Source: Paraburkholderia oxyphila NBRC 105797 (GTDB lineage Bacteria; Pseudomonadota; Gammaproteobacteria; Burkholderiales; Burkholderiaceae). Taken from it: 44,037 nucleotides of DNA. The stretch lies in assembly GCF_000685075.1 (NCBI RefSeq), contig NZ_BAYD01000087.1, positions 1-44,037 of the forward strand, given 5' to 3'. Position numbers and translations under genes: made by a program. Positions 8,902-17,398 of the stretch are shown piece after piece. The notes under the pieces were generated by a model. The model saw nothing but the letters and a program-made list of their open reading frames with translations. It was not told the origin of the DNA and ran no database searches. Every line of letters begins with the position of its first letter. The first letter of the stretch is position 1.

Positions 8902-9309
8902 TTACTGTGCGGCGGGGCGCGCTGCGCTCGCCTCGGCGCTGGCGGCCTTGGCCGCGCGCACGGCCTGCTCGACGCGCTCGAGGAAGGCAAGGTCGTTGCT
9001 CCAGACCGCTTCGCGGGATTCGCCGCCCGTCACCACGAAGAGCTGGTGTTTGGCGTCCTGCCAGATCCACGCGAGCCAACCCACCACCACCATCATCACG
9101 CCGCACCCGAGCCCGGCTCCCGAGCCGTATGCGCCGCCCACGGCGGCGATCGCCACGCCGATCAGCGACAGCGCGATGGGCAGGCCGCGATTGCGCCGCC
9201 CGGCGACGACGCGCAGGTCGTCGATGTCGCGCAGCGGAAAGACCTGGCCCGCGGCGGATAGTGCGGTGCGCGTGACCGAGACGCCGGCCTCATTGAAAGG
9301 GAGTTCCAT
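8902..9309 (-). CDS. DUF6232-like membrane protein (135 aa)
   Basis: The N-terminal part (VSVTRTALSAAGQVFPLRDIDDLRVV) resembles a small beta module. Two adjacent transmembrane segments follow (GLPIALSLIGVAIAAVGGAYG and GLGCGVMMVVVGWLAWIW). The C-terminal half is cytosolic-looking (HQLFVVTGGESREAVWSNDLAFLERVEQAVRAA). This layout fits DUF6232 proteins of unknown function; the family name is from memory. It converges with glgP and lies downstream of the porin on the same strand, separated by a large palindrome. Confidence 0.6.
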   Translation of the reverse strand: MELPFNEAGVSVTRTALSAAGQVFPLRDIDDLRVVAGRRNRGLPIALSLIGVAIAAVGGAYGSGAGLGCGVMMVVVGWLAWIWQDAKHQLFVVTGGESREAVWSNDLAFLERVEQAVRAAKAASAEASAARPAAQ

Positions 9310-9423
9310 CGGTTCGATCGCTGCGAGGGGAAAGGGCGCAGCGTACCAGAAGCGCGCGCGGGGCGGCAGGCTGCACGCCGCCGCAGGCAGGCCGGCGAGG
9401 CCGCCGCGCCCGCCACACGGTGT

Positions 9424-9453
9424 GCCTGGCGCCCGCCGCGGCGGGCGCCAGGC
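9424..9453 (-). terminator. 30-bp perfect palindrome downstream of the porin
   Basis: Positions 9424-9453 form an uninterrupted GC-rich palindrome (every base i pairs with its mirror), 10 bp beyond the porin stop codon. As RNA it would fold into a very stable hairpin of up to 13 bp with a small loop. No U-tract follows on the minus strand, so termination or mRNA 3'-end protection is inferred from position only. Confidence 0.55.
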
Positions 9454-9462
9454 CGTGCGTGC

Positions 9463-10632
9463 TTAGAACTTGTGGCGGATGCCGACACGCACCGCGACCT
9501 GGTTCTGCGAGCCGCTGCCCGAGGGCGCGAAGATGCTCGACGAGGAATCGCCGATCTGCGCCTGGACCGGGGCGCCCTTGTAGGTGCCCGAAGCGTCTTC
9601 GTAAGCCACGAGCGCGTACACGTCCGTGCGCTTGCTGAGCGCGTAGTCGGCCGATGCGTTGACCTGGTTCCAGTGCGCCGTGAACAGGCCCGATGCACGC
9701 GAGTACGTGTAGCCCACTGCGCCCGTGAATGCCGGCGTGAACGCGTACTTGGCGCCGGCTTCATAGGCGTTGTAGAGCGTCGAGGAGCCGGTGACCGGTG
9801 CGAAGCGCGTATTGGTCCACAGCAGCCACATCGTGGCCGGGCCGAACACATAGCGGCCGCCGAAGCCGAACGAGCGCAGATCGCGGATCACGCCCGTGCT
9901 GCTGCCGGTCGTGTTGACGTTGGCGAGCGAGGTCGAGAAGGTCGTGGGCGATGCCGCGGCCGGGTAGGTGATGTCGGTGTACGCGCCGCCGAGGCTGAAC
10001 GGACCGTATGCGTAGTTCGCGCCGAAGCTGTATGCACGCGACGAAGCCGTCGTCGTGCCGGCCGGCGAGCCTGCGAACGAGGTCGTGTTCGAGAAGCCAT
10101 AGAGGCCGCCGAACGTGAAGCCCGAGAAGTTCACGCTCTGGAACTTGACCGCGTTGCTGATGCGGCTGGACGTGAGCTGGTCGACGTCGTTGACGTGGTA
10201 GGCCCAGTTGCCCGAGACCGTGTTGCCGCCGGTCGAGTACTGCCCGCCGAGCACGTCGGTGCTGAACGAGTACTGGCGGCCGAACGTGAGCGAGCCGATG
10301 TTGTCCTTCGTGAGGCCCACGAACGCCTGGCGGCCGAACATCGAGCTGCCCTGGCCAGCCGTGCCGTTACCGACGTTGAAGCCGTTTTCGAGCACGAAGA
10401 TCGCCTTCAGGCCGCCGCCCAGGTCTTCCGAGCCGCGCAGGCCCCAACGGCTGCCTTGTGCGACGCCGTCGCCGAACGTGAAGGCACTCGAGCTGCCCTT
10501 CGTTGCGTTCTGCGTGTGGTTGATGTAGTTCACGCCCGCATCGATCAGGCCGTACAGGGTCACGCTGCTTTGCGCATGGGCTGCGCCGGCAAAGGTGGTC
10601 AGAATAGCGGTGGTCAGAATCTTGTTTTTCAA
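9463..10632 (-). CDS. Gram-negative porin (OmpC-like, Burkholderia type)
   Basis: A 389-residue outer-membrane general porin. The first 21 residues are a signal peptide ending in AAHA-Q. The mature start SSVTLYGLIDAGVNY is the signature of the betaproteobacterial porin family. Gly/Ser/aromatic-rich amphipathic strands follow, and the C-terminal strand ends in Phe (GIRHKF), as needed for BAM-mediated assembly. The start codon is TTG, with GGAGA about 7 nt upstream; no better start lies in frame. It is probably monocistronic. Which solutes it passes cannot be told. Confidence 0.93.
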   Translation of the reverse strand: MKNKILTTAILTTFAGAAHAQSSVTLYGLIDAGVNYINHTQNATKGSSSAFTFGDGVAQGSRWGLRGSEDLGGGLKAIFVLENGFNVGNGTAGQGSSMFGRQAFVGLTKDNIGSLTFGRQYSFSTDVLGGQYSTGGNTVSGNWAYHVNDVDQLTSSRISNAVKFQSVNFSGFTFGGLYGFSNTTSFAGSPAGTTTASSRAYSFGANYAYGPFSLGGAYTDITYPAAASPTTFSTSLANVNTTGSSTGVIRDLRSFGFGGRYVFGPATMWLLWTNTRFAPVTGSSTLYNAYEAGAKYAFTPAFTGAVGYTYSRASGLFTAHWNQVNASADYALSKRTDVYALVAYEDASGTYKGAPVQAQIGDSSSSIFAPSGSGSQNQVAVRVGIRHKF

Positions 10633-10980
10633 CTGTTTCTCCGGGTAAAGGACGTATGTCTCCGGCGCTCTGGTGGGCCGGTTGATGCGACGCGCTGCAA
10701 TTTAAGGGTCGGCCGCGAAAGAAATGTGACAGTAAGGATATGCAGGCTGAATGTCGCCTCGGTGTGGCGCGGATGCGACAAGGGGCTTGCGAGCGGCGTC
10801 AGGCGGCCACGAGCCGCGCCGGGACTGGCTCGGCGGGATTTTGAAGGGGGGCGATGCGGGGCTGGAACCGGAGAAAGGCGGGTTATAAGATTTTCTGCTT
10901 TGAATAATCCAGATGCGTCTATGGATCTTCGGTTTGCCTGGCAATGCGAATGAACTGAGAGGGAGTTTTCCCGATGTGGA
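10633..10980. other. Intergenic region upstream of the porin
   Basis: This gene-free region between the porin start and the end of the AstE/AspA-like gene presumably holds the porin promoter. I see AT-rich patches around 10700 (TTAAAT on the minus strand) and 10885-10910 (TTATAA) but no convincing -35/-10 pair and no RNA gene. Confidence 0.3.
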
Positions 10981-11011
10981 GCACTGGCTCATGCAAGACA
11001 CGAGCCAGTGC
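10981..11011 (-). terminator. Hairpin after the AstE/AspA-like gene
   Basis: GCACTGGCTC (10981-10990) and GAGCCAGTGC (11002-11011) are perfect 10-bp arms around an 11-nt loop, 13 bp beyond the stop of the leftward gene. No U-run follows, so it may be a weak or factor-assisted terminator. Confidence 0.5.
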
Positions 11012-11024
11012 GTTTGGGCAAACC

Positions 11025-12140
11025 TCAGAGCGAGAGCAGCGAACCCGTGCGGATCGGCTTGTCGCCCGCAATGCGCGCGATCTCCATGCCGGCCGTCGCG
11101 AAGCGCGCGCTATGCCGCGCGTACATCACGCCGCTCACGCTTGCGTGCAGCGTGGTCAATGCGTCGGTGAGCGGGTCCACGATGTCGGCGACCGGCGCAC
11201 CGGCTTCGATCCACGCGCCGCATTCGGCGCGGAACACGATCACGCCGCTCGCAGGCGCGACGATCGGCTCCGTGCCCGCGAGCGGCGTGGCCGGATGCGC
11301 GAGCGGCGGCAGCGGGGCCGCCGTGCCATCGATCACGCCGCGCTCGATCAGATAATCGACGATGGCCTGCGCATCGCGCTCGGCGAATTCGTGCGAGACG
11401 TCGCGCTGGCTGCGCAGCTCCACGGTCACGGAAATCGAGCTATGCGGAATTGGGAAGCGGTGGCCGAAGCGCTCGCGCAGCTCCGACCAGCAGAAGCTGT
11501 GAATCTCGTCGAAGGGATTGCCGATCGAGTTGAGCGCGAGCAGCGATGCCCTGGCGTCCAGATAGCGCGCGAGCGGCTCGACTTCGGGCCAGAGCTCGGG
11601 ATTCGTGTAGATGTGCAGCGCGGCTTCCCAGTCGCAATGCAGGTCCAGCACGATGTCGGCGTCGTAGGAGAGGCGTTGCAGTGCCAGGCGCTGCGATTCG
11701 ATCTCGGTCTTCGGCGTTTGCGCCGCGAGCGCCTCGCCCATCGCGGCGCGAATGGCCGCGCGGTTCGCGTCGGCATCGGGACCGAGGCGGGACTCGATCT
11801 GCGGCAGCACGAGCGCCGTGAGATCGTAGAAGCTGCGATTGAAGTTCTGCGCGGTGTTCGACTCGAAGCGGCCGATGAGATGGCCGAGCCAATGCTGATT
11901 CAGGCCGATGGGGTTCGCCACCGGCACGATCACGATCTCGCCGCGCAGGCGGCCCGCGGCTTCGAGCGCGGCAAGCTTGCGCCGCAGCGCCCAGGCCGCG
12001 AGCATGCCGGGCAGCTCGTCGGCATGCAGGGACGCTTGCACGTACACCTTCTTGCCGCCGGGTTGGCCGTAGTGGAAGCTCGTGATCTGGCGCGCGGTGC
12101 CGAGTGCGGGCGCTATCAACGGATGGTGGTGGGTTTGCAT
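11025..12140 (-). CDS. Succinylglutamate desuccinylase/aspartoacylase-family deacylase
   Basis: A 371-residue zinc hydrolase of the M14-like AstE/AspA superfamily. The zinc ligands are visible as HxxE (ASLHADELPG, His39 and Glu42) and the later LDLHCDWE (His168). The segment IVPVANPIGLNQHWL is also typical. The C-terminal region (IVAPASGVIVFRAECGAWIEAGAPVADIVDP) resembles a lipoyl/biotinyl-like beta-barrel found in many members. These enzymes remove acyl groups from amino acids, but the substrate cannot be assigned because no ast, ectoine or other pathway gene is adjacent. I took the ATG at 12140; the frame is open further upstream but that part looks non-coding. Confidence 0.85.
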   Translation of the reverse strand: MQTHHHPLIAPALGTARQITSFHYGQPGGKKVYVQASLHADELPGMLAAWALRRKLAALEAAGRLRGEIVIVPVANPIGLNQHWLGHLIGRFESNTAQNFNRSFYDLTALVLPQIESRLGPDADANRAAIRAAMGEALAAQTPKTEIESQRLALQRLSYDADIVLDLHCDWEAALHIYTNPELWPEVEPLARYLDARASLLALNSIGNPFDEIHSFCWSELRERFGHRFPIPHSSISVTVELRSQRDVSHEFAERDAQAIVDYLIERGVIDGTAAPLPPLAHPATPLAGTEPIVAPASGVIVFRAECGAWIEAGAPVADIVDPLTDALTTLHASVSGVMYARHSARFATAGMEIARIAGDKPIRTGSLLSL

Positions 12141-12297
12141 GATGGGCTCGCGCGGCGCGCTGAGGCGCACGGCGCGTTCAGAGTGGGGGTATGAATGGCC
12201 CGAACGCGGGCCGGTGCCCATGATCTTAGCTGATATGGACAGCGGGCTGAAAGCAAGCGCCCGCATCCCGCGGTGCGAATAGGCAAGCCCAAAAAGC

Positions 12298-12330
12298 AAA
12301 AGCCCAGACCGGATGAGTCTGGGCTTTTTT
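12298..12330 (-). terminator. Terminator of the amino-acid binding-protein gene
   Basis: AAAAGCCCAGAC (12298-12309) and GTCTGGGCTTTT (12317-12328) form a perfect 12-bp stem with a 7-nt loop. Read leftward it is followed by TTTTGCTTTTT; read rightward it ends in TTTTTT. It can therefore stop transcription in both directions. It lies 54 bp past the stop of the binding-protein gene. Confidence 0.85.
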
Positions 12331-12383
12331 ACATCGGCAACCCGGGACCGCGTCTTTACGCGGTCGCGGCGCTATTGCAGTGC

Positions 12384-13151
12384 TTAGCCGCCGTACACGT
12401 CGAAGTCGAAGTACTTCGACTCGATCTTCTTGTACGTGCCGTCCTTGATCATGTCGGCGATGGCCTTGTCGATCTTGGTCTTCAGGTCCGCGTCTTCCTT
12501 GCGCAGGCCGATGGCGGCTGCGCCCGTCGGGATTTCCTTGCCTGCGAACTGGAAGCCGGCGCCGCGCGGCGTCTTCAGGAAGCCGAGGTCGGCTTGCACT
12601 TCATCCTGCAGCGCTGCGTCCAGACGGCCCGAGAGCAGGTCGGCGTAGACCTGGTCCTGGTTCTGGTAAGGCACCACGTTCACGCCCTTGGGCGCCCAGT
12701 TTTCCTTCGCATAGGTTTCCTGGATCGTGCCCTGCTCGACGCCCACCGACTTGCCCTTGAGCGAATCGGCGCTCGGCTGCAGGGTCGAGCCCTTCTTGGC
12801 GACGAGGCGCGTCGGCGTGTTGAACAGCTTCGCCGAGAAGGCGATCTGCTCTTCGCGCTGCGGGGTGATCGTCATCGAGGACAGCACGCCGTCGAACTTC
12901 TTGGCCTTCAGGCCCGGGATCATGCCGTCGAAGTCTTGCTCGACCCACACGCACTTCGCGTTCAGGCGCTTGCAGATCTCGTTGCCGAGGTCGATGTCGA
13001 AGCCGACGAGCTTGCCATCGGGTGCCTTCGATTCGAACGGCGCGTAGCTCGCGTCGACGCCGAAGCGCACGGTGGTCCAGTCCTTGGCGTGGGCGACGCC
13101 GGCCGAGACAGCCAGCAGGGCAACGGACAGGGTGGCAAGCAGTTTTTTCAC
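12384..13151 (-). CDS. Polar amino-acid ABC transporter periplasmic binding protein (Lys/Arg/Orn-type)
   Basis: A 255-residue type-II periplasmic binding protein with a 22-residue signal peptide ending in GVAHA-K. The mature N-terminus VRFGVDASYAPFESKAPDGKLVGFDIDLGNEIC and the segment SMTITPQREEQIAFS are characteristic of the HisJ/ArgT group. Basic amino acids are therefore the likeliest ligands; this is inference from the family. The start is GTG, with GAGGAG about 9 nt upstream. No permease or ATPase gene flanks it, so it must share a transporter encoded elsewhere. Confidence 0.9.
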   Translation of the reverse strand: MKKLLATLSVALLAVSAGVAHAKDWTTVRFGVDASYAPFESKAPDGKLVGFDIDLGNEICKRLNAKCVWVEQDFDGMIPGLKAKKFDGVLSSMTITPQREEQIAFSAKLFNTPTRLVAKKGSTLQPSADSLKGKSVGVEQGTIQETYAKENWAPKGVNVVPYQNQDQVYADLLSGRLDAALQDEVQADLGFLKTPRGAGFQFAGKEIPTGAAAIGLRKEDADLKTKIDKAIADMIKDGTYKKIESKYFDFDVYGG

Positions 13152-13638
13152 TATGTGTACTCCTCGGTATGGTTCAGGGCGCGCAGCATGCGGTCGTGCC
13201 GCCGCCGCGCCTGGTTCCGGCGCGGCTCGCGCCGGAACATTCGTTGGGCTCGCTGGCTTGGGAGCGAGCGGCGGCGCAAAGCTTACCCGGTCAAAATTGC
13301 TGCGTCGCTAGTGTAATACCGGATAGCGGGATTCGATCCGCTGAACGTCCGTTCGTACGCCTCTACAACGAGGCGCAAAGCCTTGTGGGATAAGGCGCTC
13401 GGGGTTAGGGGCGGGAGCTGTCGGCGGCGCCGGCGAGGGCGATTGCGATGCTCCGCCGCAACAGTCTGAAGAATGCGCGCGGCATATGAAGGGGAGTTGA
13501 AAACGAAACGATGGCGTACCGTTGGGTCCGTTGTCAGGTACGCCCTTGTTACGCCGTGCCGCTGCCGCAGTGCAGCACGAGCGGCGCGCGTGAACGGGGC
13601 ATATAGAGAGCGCGCACGAATGCGCGCTTTGCCCAGGC
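13152..13638. other. Intergenic region between the binding-protein gene and phnM
   Basis: This 487-bp stretch should carry the promoter of the leftward binding-protein gene; TTGACC on the minus strand at 13289-13294 is a possible -35 but lacks a clear -10. Near 13609-13628 it holds the hairpin that ends the phn operon. I see no gene, tRNA or repeat. Confidence 0.4.
13609..13628 (-). terminator. UUCG-loop hairpin after phnM
   Basis: AGCGCGCA and TGCGCGCT form a perfect 8-bp stem closed, on the minus strand, by a stable TTCG tetraloop. It lies 10 bp past the phnM stop. The tail CTCTATAT is only partly U-rich. It is probably the 3' end of the phnGHIJKLM transcript. Confidence 0.55.
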
Positions 13639-14772
13639 TCAGACCATGCGTGCACCCGCGCGGTACGTGGCGCGCGGCACCGGCAGCGTGTCGAGCATCG
13701 TCACGCGCACGAAGTCCGCGCGCAGGCCGGGCTCGATCGCGCCGCGGTCGGTGAGGCCCGCCTTGCGCGCCGGCTCCCACGAGACCGTCGCGAGCGCGCG
13801 CGGCAGCGTCCAGTCGGCCTTGGTCACGAGATCGAACGCAGCGGTGAGCAGGCTCGACGGCACGTAGTCCGACGAGAGGATATCGAGCAGGTCCGCCTGC
13901 GCCAGCTCGAGCGCGGAGACGTTGCCCGAATGCGAGCCGCCGCGCACCACGTTCGGCGCACCCATGATTGTGGCGATACCGCGCTTTTTCGCCTCGACGG
14001 CCGCCGCGCGCGTGGTCGGAAATTCGGCGAGCACGATGCCTTCGGCCGCCGCTTGCTCGACGTGCTCGACGAGCGTGTCGTCGTGGCTCGCGAGCGGGAT
14101 GTTGCGCGCGCGGCAGCGCTCGACGATCTCGCGGCGATGGGCGTCGGCAAAGCGCTCCTGCTCGGTGGCCATCTCGGCGAGCATGGTTTCGGCCTGCTGG
14201 TCGGTCCACTTGCCGTGGCGCTCCTGGAAGCGCCGCCATTGCGCGCGGTCGTGCCACTGGCGCTGGCCAGGCGTGTGGTCCATCACCGAGGCGAGGCGCA
14301 GGAGCGGGTGCTCGCTCAGGATGTCGAAAAGCTCGATCACGTCTTCGGTCGCGATCTCGCAGCGCAGATGCAGAAAGTGCTCGGCGCGCAGCAGCTTGCG
14401 CTCCGAGAAGCGCGAGAGCGCGGCGGCGCTCGCGAGCTGCACGTCGCGGCCGCGCACGCCCACGGCGGCGCGCGTGCCGATGGCGAGCGCGTCGAACACC
14501 GTGGTGATGCCGGCGGCGGCGATCTGCGCGTCGTGGATCACGAATGCGGCGTCGGTGTTCCAGTGCACGCCGGGGCGCGGCGCGAGGTGCTTTTCGAGGT
14601 TGTCGGTGTGCAGCTCGACGAGCCCCGGCAACAGGAAGTCGCCTTCCCAGTCCTGCGCGTCGGGTGCGGCGGTCGTGCCGCGCGAGATCTCGCGGATCGT
14701 GCCGTCTTCGACACGCAGCGTGCCGGTGAAAACTTCGTCTCGCGTCACGATGCGAGCGTTCTTGATCAACAT
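13639..14772 (-). CDS. phnM: Alpha-D-ribose 1-methylphosphonate 5-triphosphate diphosphatase
   Basis: A 377-residue amidohydrolase-fold enzyme that removes pyrophosphate from the ribosyl phosphonate triphosphate made by PhnGHIL, giving the substrate of the C-P lyase PhnJ. The metal-site motif LLPGLVELHTDNLEKH (HxD) is near the N-terminus, followed by ITTVFDALAIG and SHDDT. Length matches the E. coli enzyme (about 378). It is the last gene of the leftward phnGHIJKLM series, separated from phnL by 111 bp. The ATG at 14772 gives the expected MLIKNARIVT start. Confidence 0.95.
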   Translation of the reverse strand: MLIKNARIVTRDEVFTGTLRVEDGTIREISRGTTAAPDAQDWEGDFLLPGLVELHTDNLEKHLAPRPGVHWNTDAAFVIHDAQIAAAGITTVFDALAIGTRAAVGVRGRDVQLASAAALSRFSERKLLRAEHFLHLRCEIATEDVIELFDILSEHPLLRLASVMDHTPGQRQWHDRAQWRRFQERHGKWTDQQAETMLAEMATEQERFADAHRREIVERCRARNIPLASHDDTLVEHVEQAAAEGIVLAEFPTTRAAAVEAKKRGIATIMGAPNVVRGGSHSGNVSALELAQADLLDILSSDYVPSSLLTAAFDLVTKADWTLPRALATVSWEPARKAGLTDRGAIEPGLRADFVRVTMLDTLPVPRATYRAGARMV

Positions 14773-14883
14773 CGTCGGGCTCCGGAAATCGGGTCGTAAT
14801 ACAGTACAAGCAGCGCTTCGAGCGCGGGTTCAACGGTGATTCTGCCTGCCGCAAATGACAGGCCGCGGCTTTTCAAGGCACTT

Positions 14884-15657
14884 TCAGGCCATTTCAGCAA
14901 CGCTCGCCTGCGCCTGCGCCTGCGGGGCGGCGAGCGCCAGCACGCGCGAGGCCACGCGCTCGCGCGTGTCCTCGTCGTGAAAGACGCCGACGATCGCGGC
15001 GCCGCGCTCGCGCGCCTCCACGATCAAGCCCGCGACCACCGCGCGGTTTTCGGCGTCGAGCGAGGCCGTCGGTTCGTCGAGCAGCAGCACGCGATGCTGC
15101 GCGATCAGCCCGCGCGCGATGTTCACGCGCTGCTGCTCGCCGCCCGAGAAGGTGGCGGGCGCGAGCGGCCAGAGCCGCCGCGGCACGTTCAGGCGCGCGA
15201 GCAGCGCGGCGGCTTGTTCGCGCGCTTCGTCCTCTTCCACGCCGCGCGAGACGAGCGGCGCGGCGACGATATCGAGCGCGGACACGCGCGGAATCACGCG
15301 CAGGAACTGGCTCACGTAGCCCACCACGTTGCGGCGCAGGCGCAGCACGTCGTGCGGCTCGGCGCCGGTGATCTCCAGATGCTGCCCGGGCACCGCTTCG
15401 TCGCGGATGGCGATCGAGCCGCCGCTCGCGAGATAGTTGCCGTAGAGGCAGCGCAGGAAGGTGCTCTTGCCGGCGCCCGAGGGGCCGACCAGCACGACGC
15501 ATTCGCCGCGCTCCACGTCGAGCGAGACGCCCGCGAGCGCTTCGATGCCGATGCCGCCCTGGCCGTGCAGCGTGAAGGTCTTGCGCACGTCTTCGGCGCG
15601 CAGCATGAGTGCGGGGCGTTCGGCGAACGCGCGCGCGATCGAGGGATCGGGAGTCAT
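14884..15657 (-). CDS. phnL: C-P lyase complex ABC-type subunit PhnL
   Basis: A 257-residue ABC ATPase-fold protein. Walker A is GPSGAGKST, the signature is FSGGEQQRVNIARGL, Walker B is VLLLDEPTASLD and the switch His is in VGVFHDED. N-terminal RKTFTLHGQGGIGIEAL and the segment GYVSQFLRVIPRVSALD are typical of PhnL. It is not a transporter subunit: it works with PhnGHI to attach the phosphonate to the ribose of ATP, displacing adenine. The phnK stop lies 8 bp upstream of its start. Confidence 0.95.
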   Translation of the reverse strand: MTPDPSIARAFAERPALMLRAEDVRKTFTLHGQGGIGIEALAGVSLDVERGECVVLVGPSGAGKSTFLRCLYGNYLASGGSIAIRDEAVPGQHLEITGAEPHDVLRLRRNVVGYVSQFLRVIPRVSALDIVAAPLVSRGVEEDEAREQAAALLARLNVPRRLWPLAPATFSGGEQQRVNIARGLIAQHRVLLLDEPTASLDAENRAVVAGLIVEARERGAAIVGVFHDEDTRERVASRVLALAAPQAQAQASVAEMA

Positions 15658-15665
15658 GGCTCGTC

Positions 15666-16448
15666 CTATACCGGCAGCACGGAAGCTACCAGAGTTTGTG
15701 TGTAGGGGTGCTGAGGATCGTCGAGCACCTGGTCGGTCAACCCCGCTTCGACCACGCTGCCGCCTTGCATCACCATCAGGCGGTGCGCGAGCAGGCGCGC
15801 GACGCCAATGTCGTGCGTGACGATCAGCACCGAGAGATGCAGCGTCGTGGTGAGCGTGCGCAGCAGGTCGAGCAGGCGGGCCTGCACCGAAACGTCGAGG
15901 CCGGCGGTGGGCTCATCCATGAACACGAGGCGCGGGCCCGTGACGAGATTGCGCGCGATCTGCAGGCGTTGCTGCATGCCGCCCGAGAACGCGGCGGGCA
16001 ATTCGTCGATGCGCGTGGCGTCGAGCTCGACGCGCTGCATCCACTGCTGCGCGGTCTGGCGGATGCGCCCGTAGTGGCGCGCGCCCACGGCCATCAGCGG
16101 CTCGCCGATGTTGGCGCCCGCCGAGACGCCGGCGCGCAGCCCGTCACGCGGATTCTGCTGCACGAAGCCCCATTCGGTGCGCGCGAGCAGGCGCCGACGC
16201 GGCTCGGAAAGCGTGAGCAGGTCGAGCGTTTCGCCGTTCGCGTTCACATACTGCAGTGTGCCGGAGTCGGCCGGGGTGCGCAGCGCGAGCGTGTTGAGCA
16301 GCGTGGTCTTGCCCGAGCCCGATTCGCCGACGATGCACAGCACCTCGCCGGGATACAGGTCGAAGCTCACGTCGCGGCAGCCGTTGCGGCCGCCATATTG
16401 CTTCGTGAGGTGGCGGGCGCGAAGGAGTGGCGTGAAACCCGGCGTCAT
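15666..16448 (-). CDS. phnK: C-P lyase complex ABC-type subunit PhnK
   Basis: A 260-residue ABC ATPase-fold protein that docks on the PhnGHIJ core. It has Walker A GESGSGKTT, signature FSGGMQQRLQIARNL, Walker B LVFMDEPTAGLD and VTHDIGVARLLAHRLMVMQGG. The segment ARTEWGFVQQNPRDGLRAGVSAGANIGEPLM is diagnostic of PhnK against dipeptide-type ATPases. Its ATG overlaps the phnJ stop by 4 bp, so the two are translationally coupled. Confidence 0.95.
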   Translation of the reverse strand: MTPGFTPLLRARHLTKQYGGRNGCRDVSFDLYPGEVLCIVGESGSGKTTLLNTLALRTPADSGTLQYVNANGETLDLLTLSEPRRRLLARTEWGFVQQNPRDGLRAGVSAGANIGEPLMAVGARHYGRIRQTAQQWMQRVELDATRIDELPAAFSGGMQQRLQIARNLVTGPRLVFMDEPTAGLDVSVQARLLDLLRTLTTTLHLSVLIVTHDIGVARLLAHRLMVMQGGSVVEAGLTDQVLDDPQHPYTQTLVASVLPV

Positions 16449-17398
16449 GCGTGTTCTCCTGCTGGCAATGCCTGTGCGCTGGCCTGCGAATTTTCCTGCG
16501 AATTTGCCTGGCTATCCTCAGCGTCTCGTCGCTCGTGGCAATAGTCGCTGTCCGAGCAGACGAACATGCGCTTGCCAGCATCGTCGACGATCATCTCGTC
16601 GAGGAAGCTCTCGCGCGAGCCGCACAGCGCGCACGCGTGCTCCCAGCGCTGCACTTCGAACGGGTGATCGTCGAAGTCGAGGCTCTTCACCGGCGTATAA
16701 GGCGGGATCGCGTAGATACGGCGCTCGCGGCCCGCGCCGAACAACTGCAGCGCGGCATTCATGTGGAGCTTGGGGTTGTCGAACTTCGGAATCGGCGAGG
16801 GCGACGTGAGATAGCGGCCGTTCACCGTCACCGGATAGTCGTAGGTCGTGGCGATGCTGCCGTGCTGCACGATGTCTTCGTAGAGCTTCACGCTGATGAG
16901 CCCGTAGTCGGCGAGCGCGTGCAGCTTCTTGCATTCGGCCACGCGCGGTTCGAGCCGGAACAGCGGCTCGGGCATCGGCACCTGGTAGACGAGGATCTGC
17001 TTCTCGGTGAGCGGCGTTTCGGGAATGCGGTGGCGTGTCTGCACGATCGTCGCGTCCTGGGTGCGGCGCGTGGTGGCGACGCCCGTCGTGCGCGCGAAGA
17101 AGCGGCGGATGTTGACGGCGTTCGTGGTGTCGTCCGAGCCCTGGTCGATCACCTTGAGCGTATCGTTCGCGCCGATGATGGCCGCCGTCACCTGGATGCC
17201 GCCCGTGCCCCAGCCGTACGGCAGCGGCATTTCGCGTGAAGCGAACGGCACCTGGTAGCCGGGCACGGCCACCGCCTTGAGCAGCGCGCGGCGGATCATG
17301 CGCTTGGTCTGCTCGTCGAGATACGCGAAGTTGTAGCCCTCGGCCGCCTGGGTTTCGTGCGAGGCGAGCGAGGCGTCAAAGGTATCGGGCGCGTTCAT
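16445..17398 (-). CDS. phnJ: Carbon-phosphorus lyase, radical-SAM catalytic subunit
   Basis: A 317-residue protein that breaks the C-P bond of 5-phosphoribosyl 1-phosphonates using a [4Fe-4S] cluster and SAM. The four key cysteines are Cys256, Cys259, Cys281 and Cys287 (CALC, later CSDSDYC). Their spacing (3, 22, 6) equals that of E. coli Cys241/244/266/272 as I remember it. The N-terminal YNFAYLDEQTKRMIRRALLKAVAVPGYQVPFASREMPLPYGWGTGG region is strongly family-like. The C-terminal tail after the cluster is Ser/Gln/Ala-rich and longer than strictly needed. It overlaps phnI and phnK by 4 bp each. Confidence 0.97.
   Translation of the reverse strand: MNAPDTFDASLASHETQAAEGYNFAYLDEQTKRMIRRALLKAVAVPGYQVPFASREMPLPYGWGTGGIQVTAAIIGANDTLKVIDQGSDDTTNAVNIRRFFARTTGVATTRRTQDATIVQTRHRIPETPLTEKQILVYQVPMPEPLFRLEPRVAECKKLHALADYGLISVKLYEDIVQHGSIATTYDYPVTVNGRYLTSPSPIPKFDNPKLHMNAALQLFGAGRERRIYAIPPYTPVKSLDFDDHPFEVQRWEHACALCGSRESFLDEMIVDDAGKRMFVCSDSDYCHERRDAEDSQANSQENSQASAQALPAGEHA

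Noticed and set aside
9472..10953. 493-codon plus-strand frame opposite the porin
   Set aside because: It is an antisense shadow without family motifs; the porin has a signal peptide and a C-terminal Phe.
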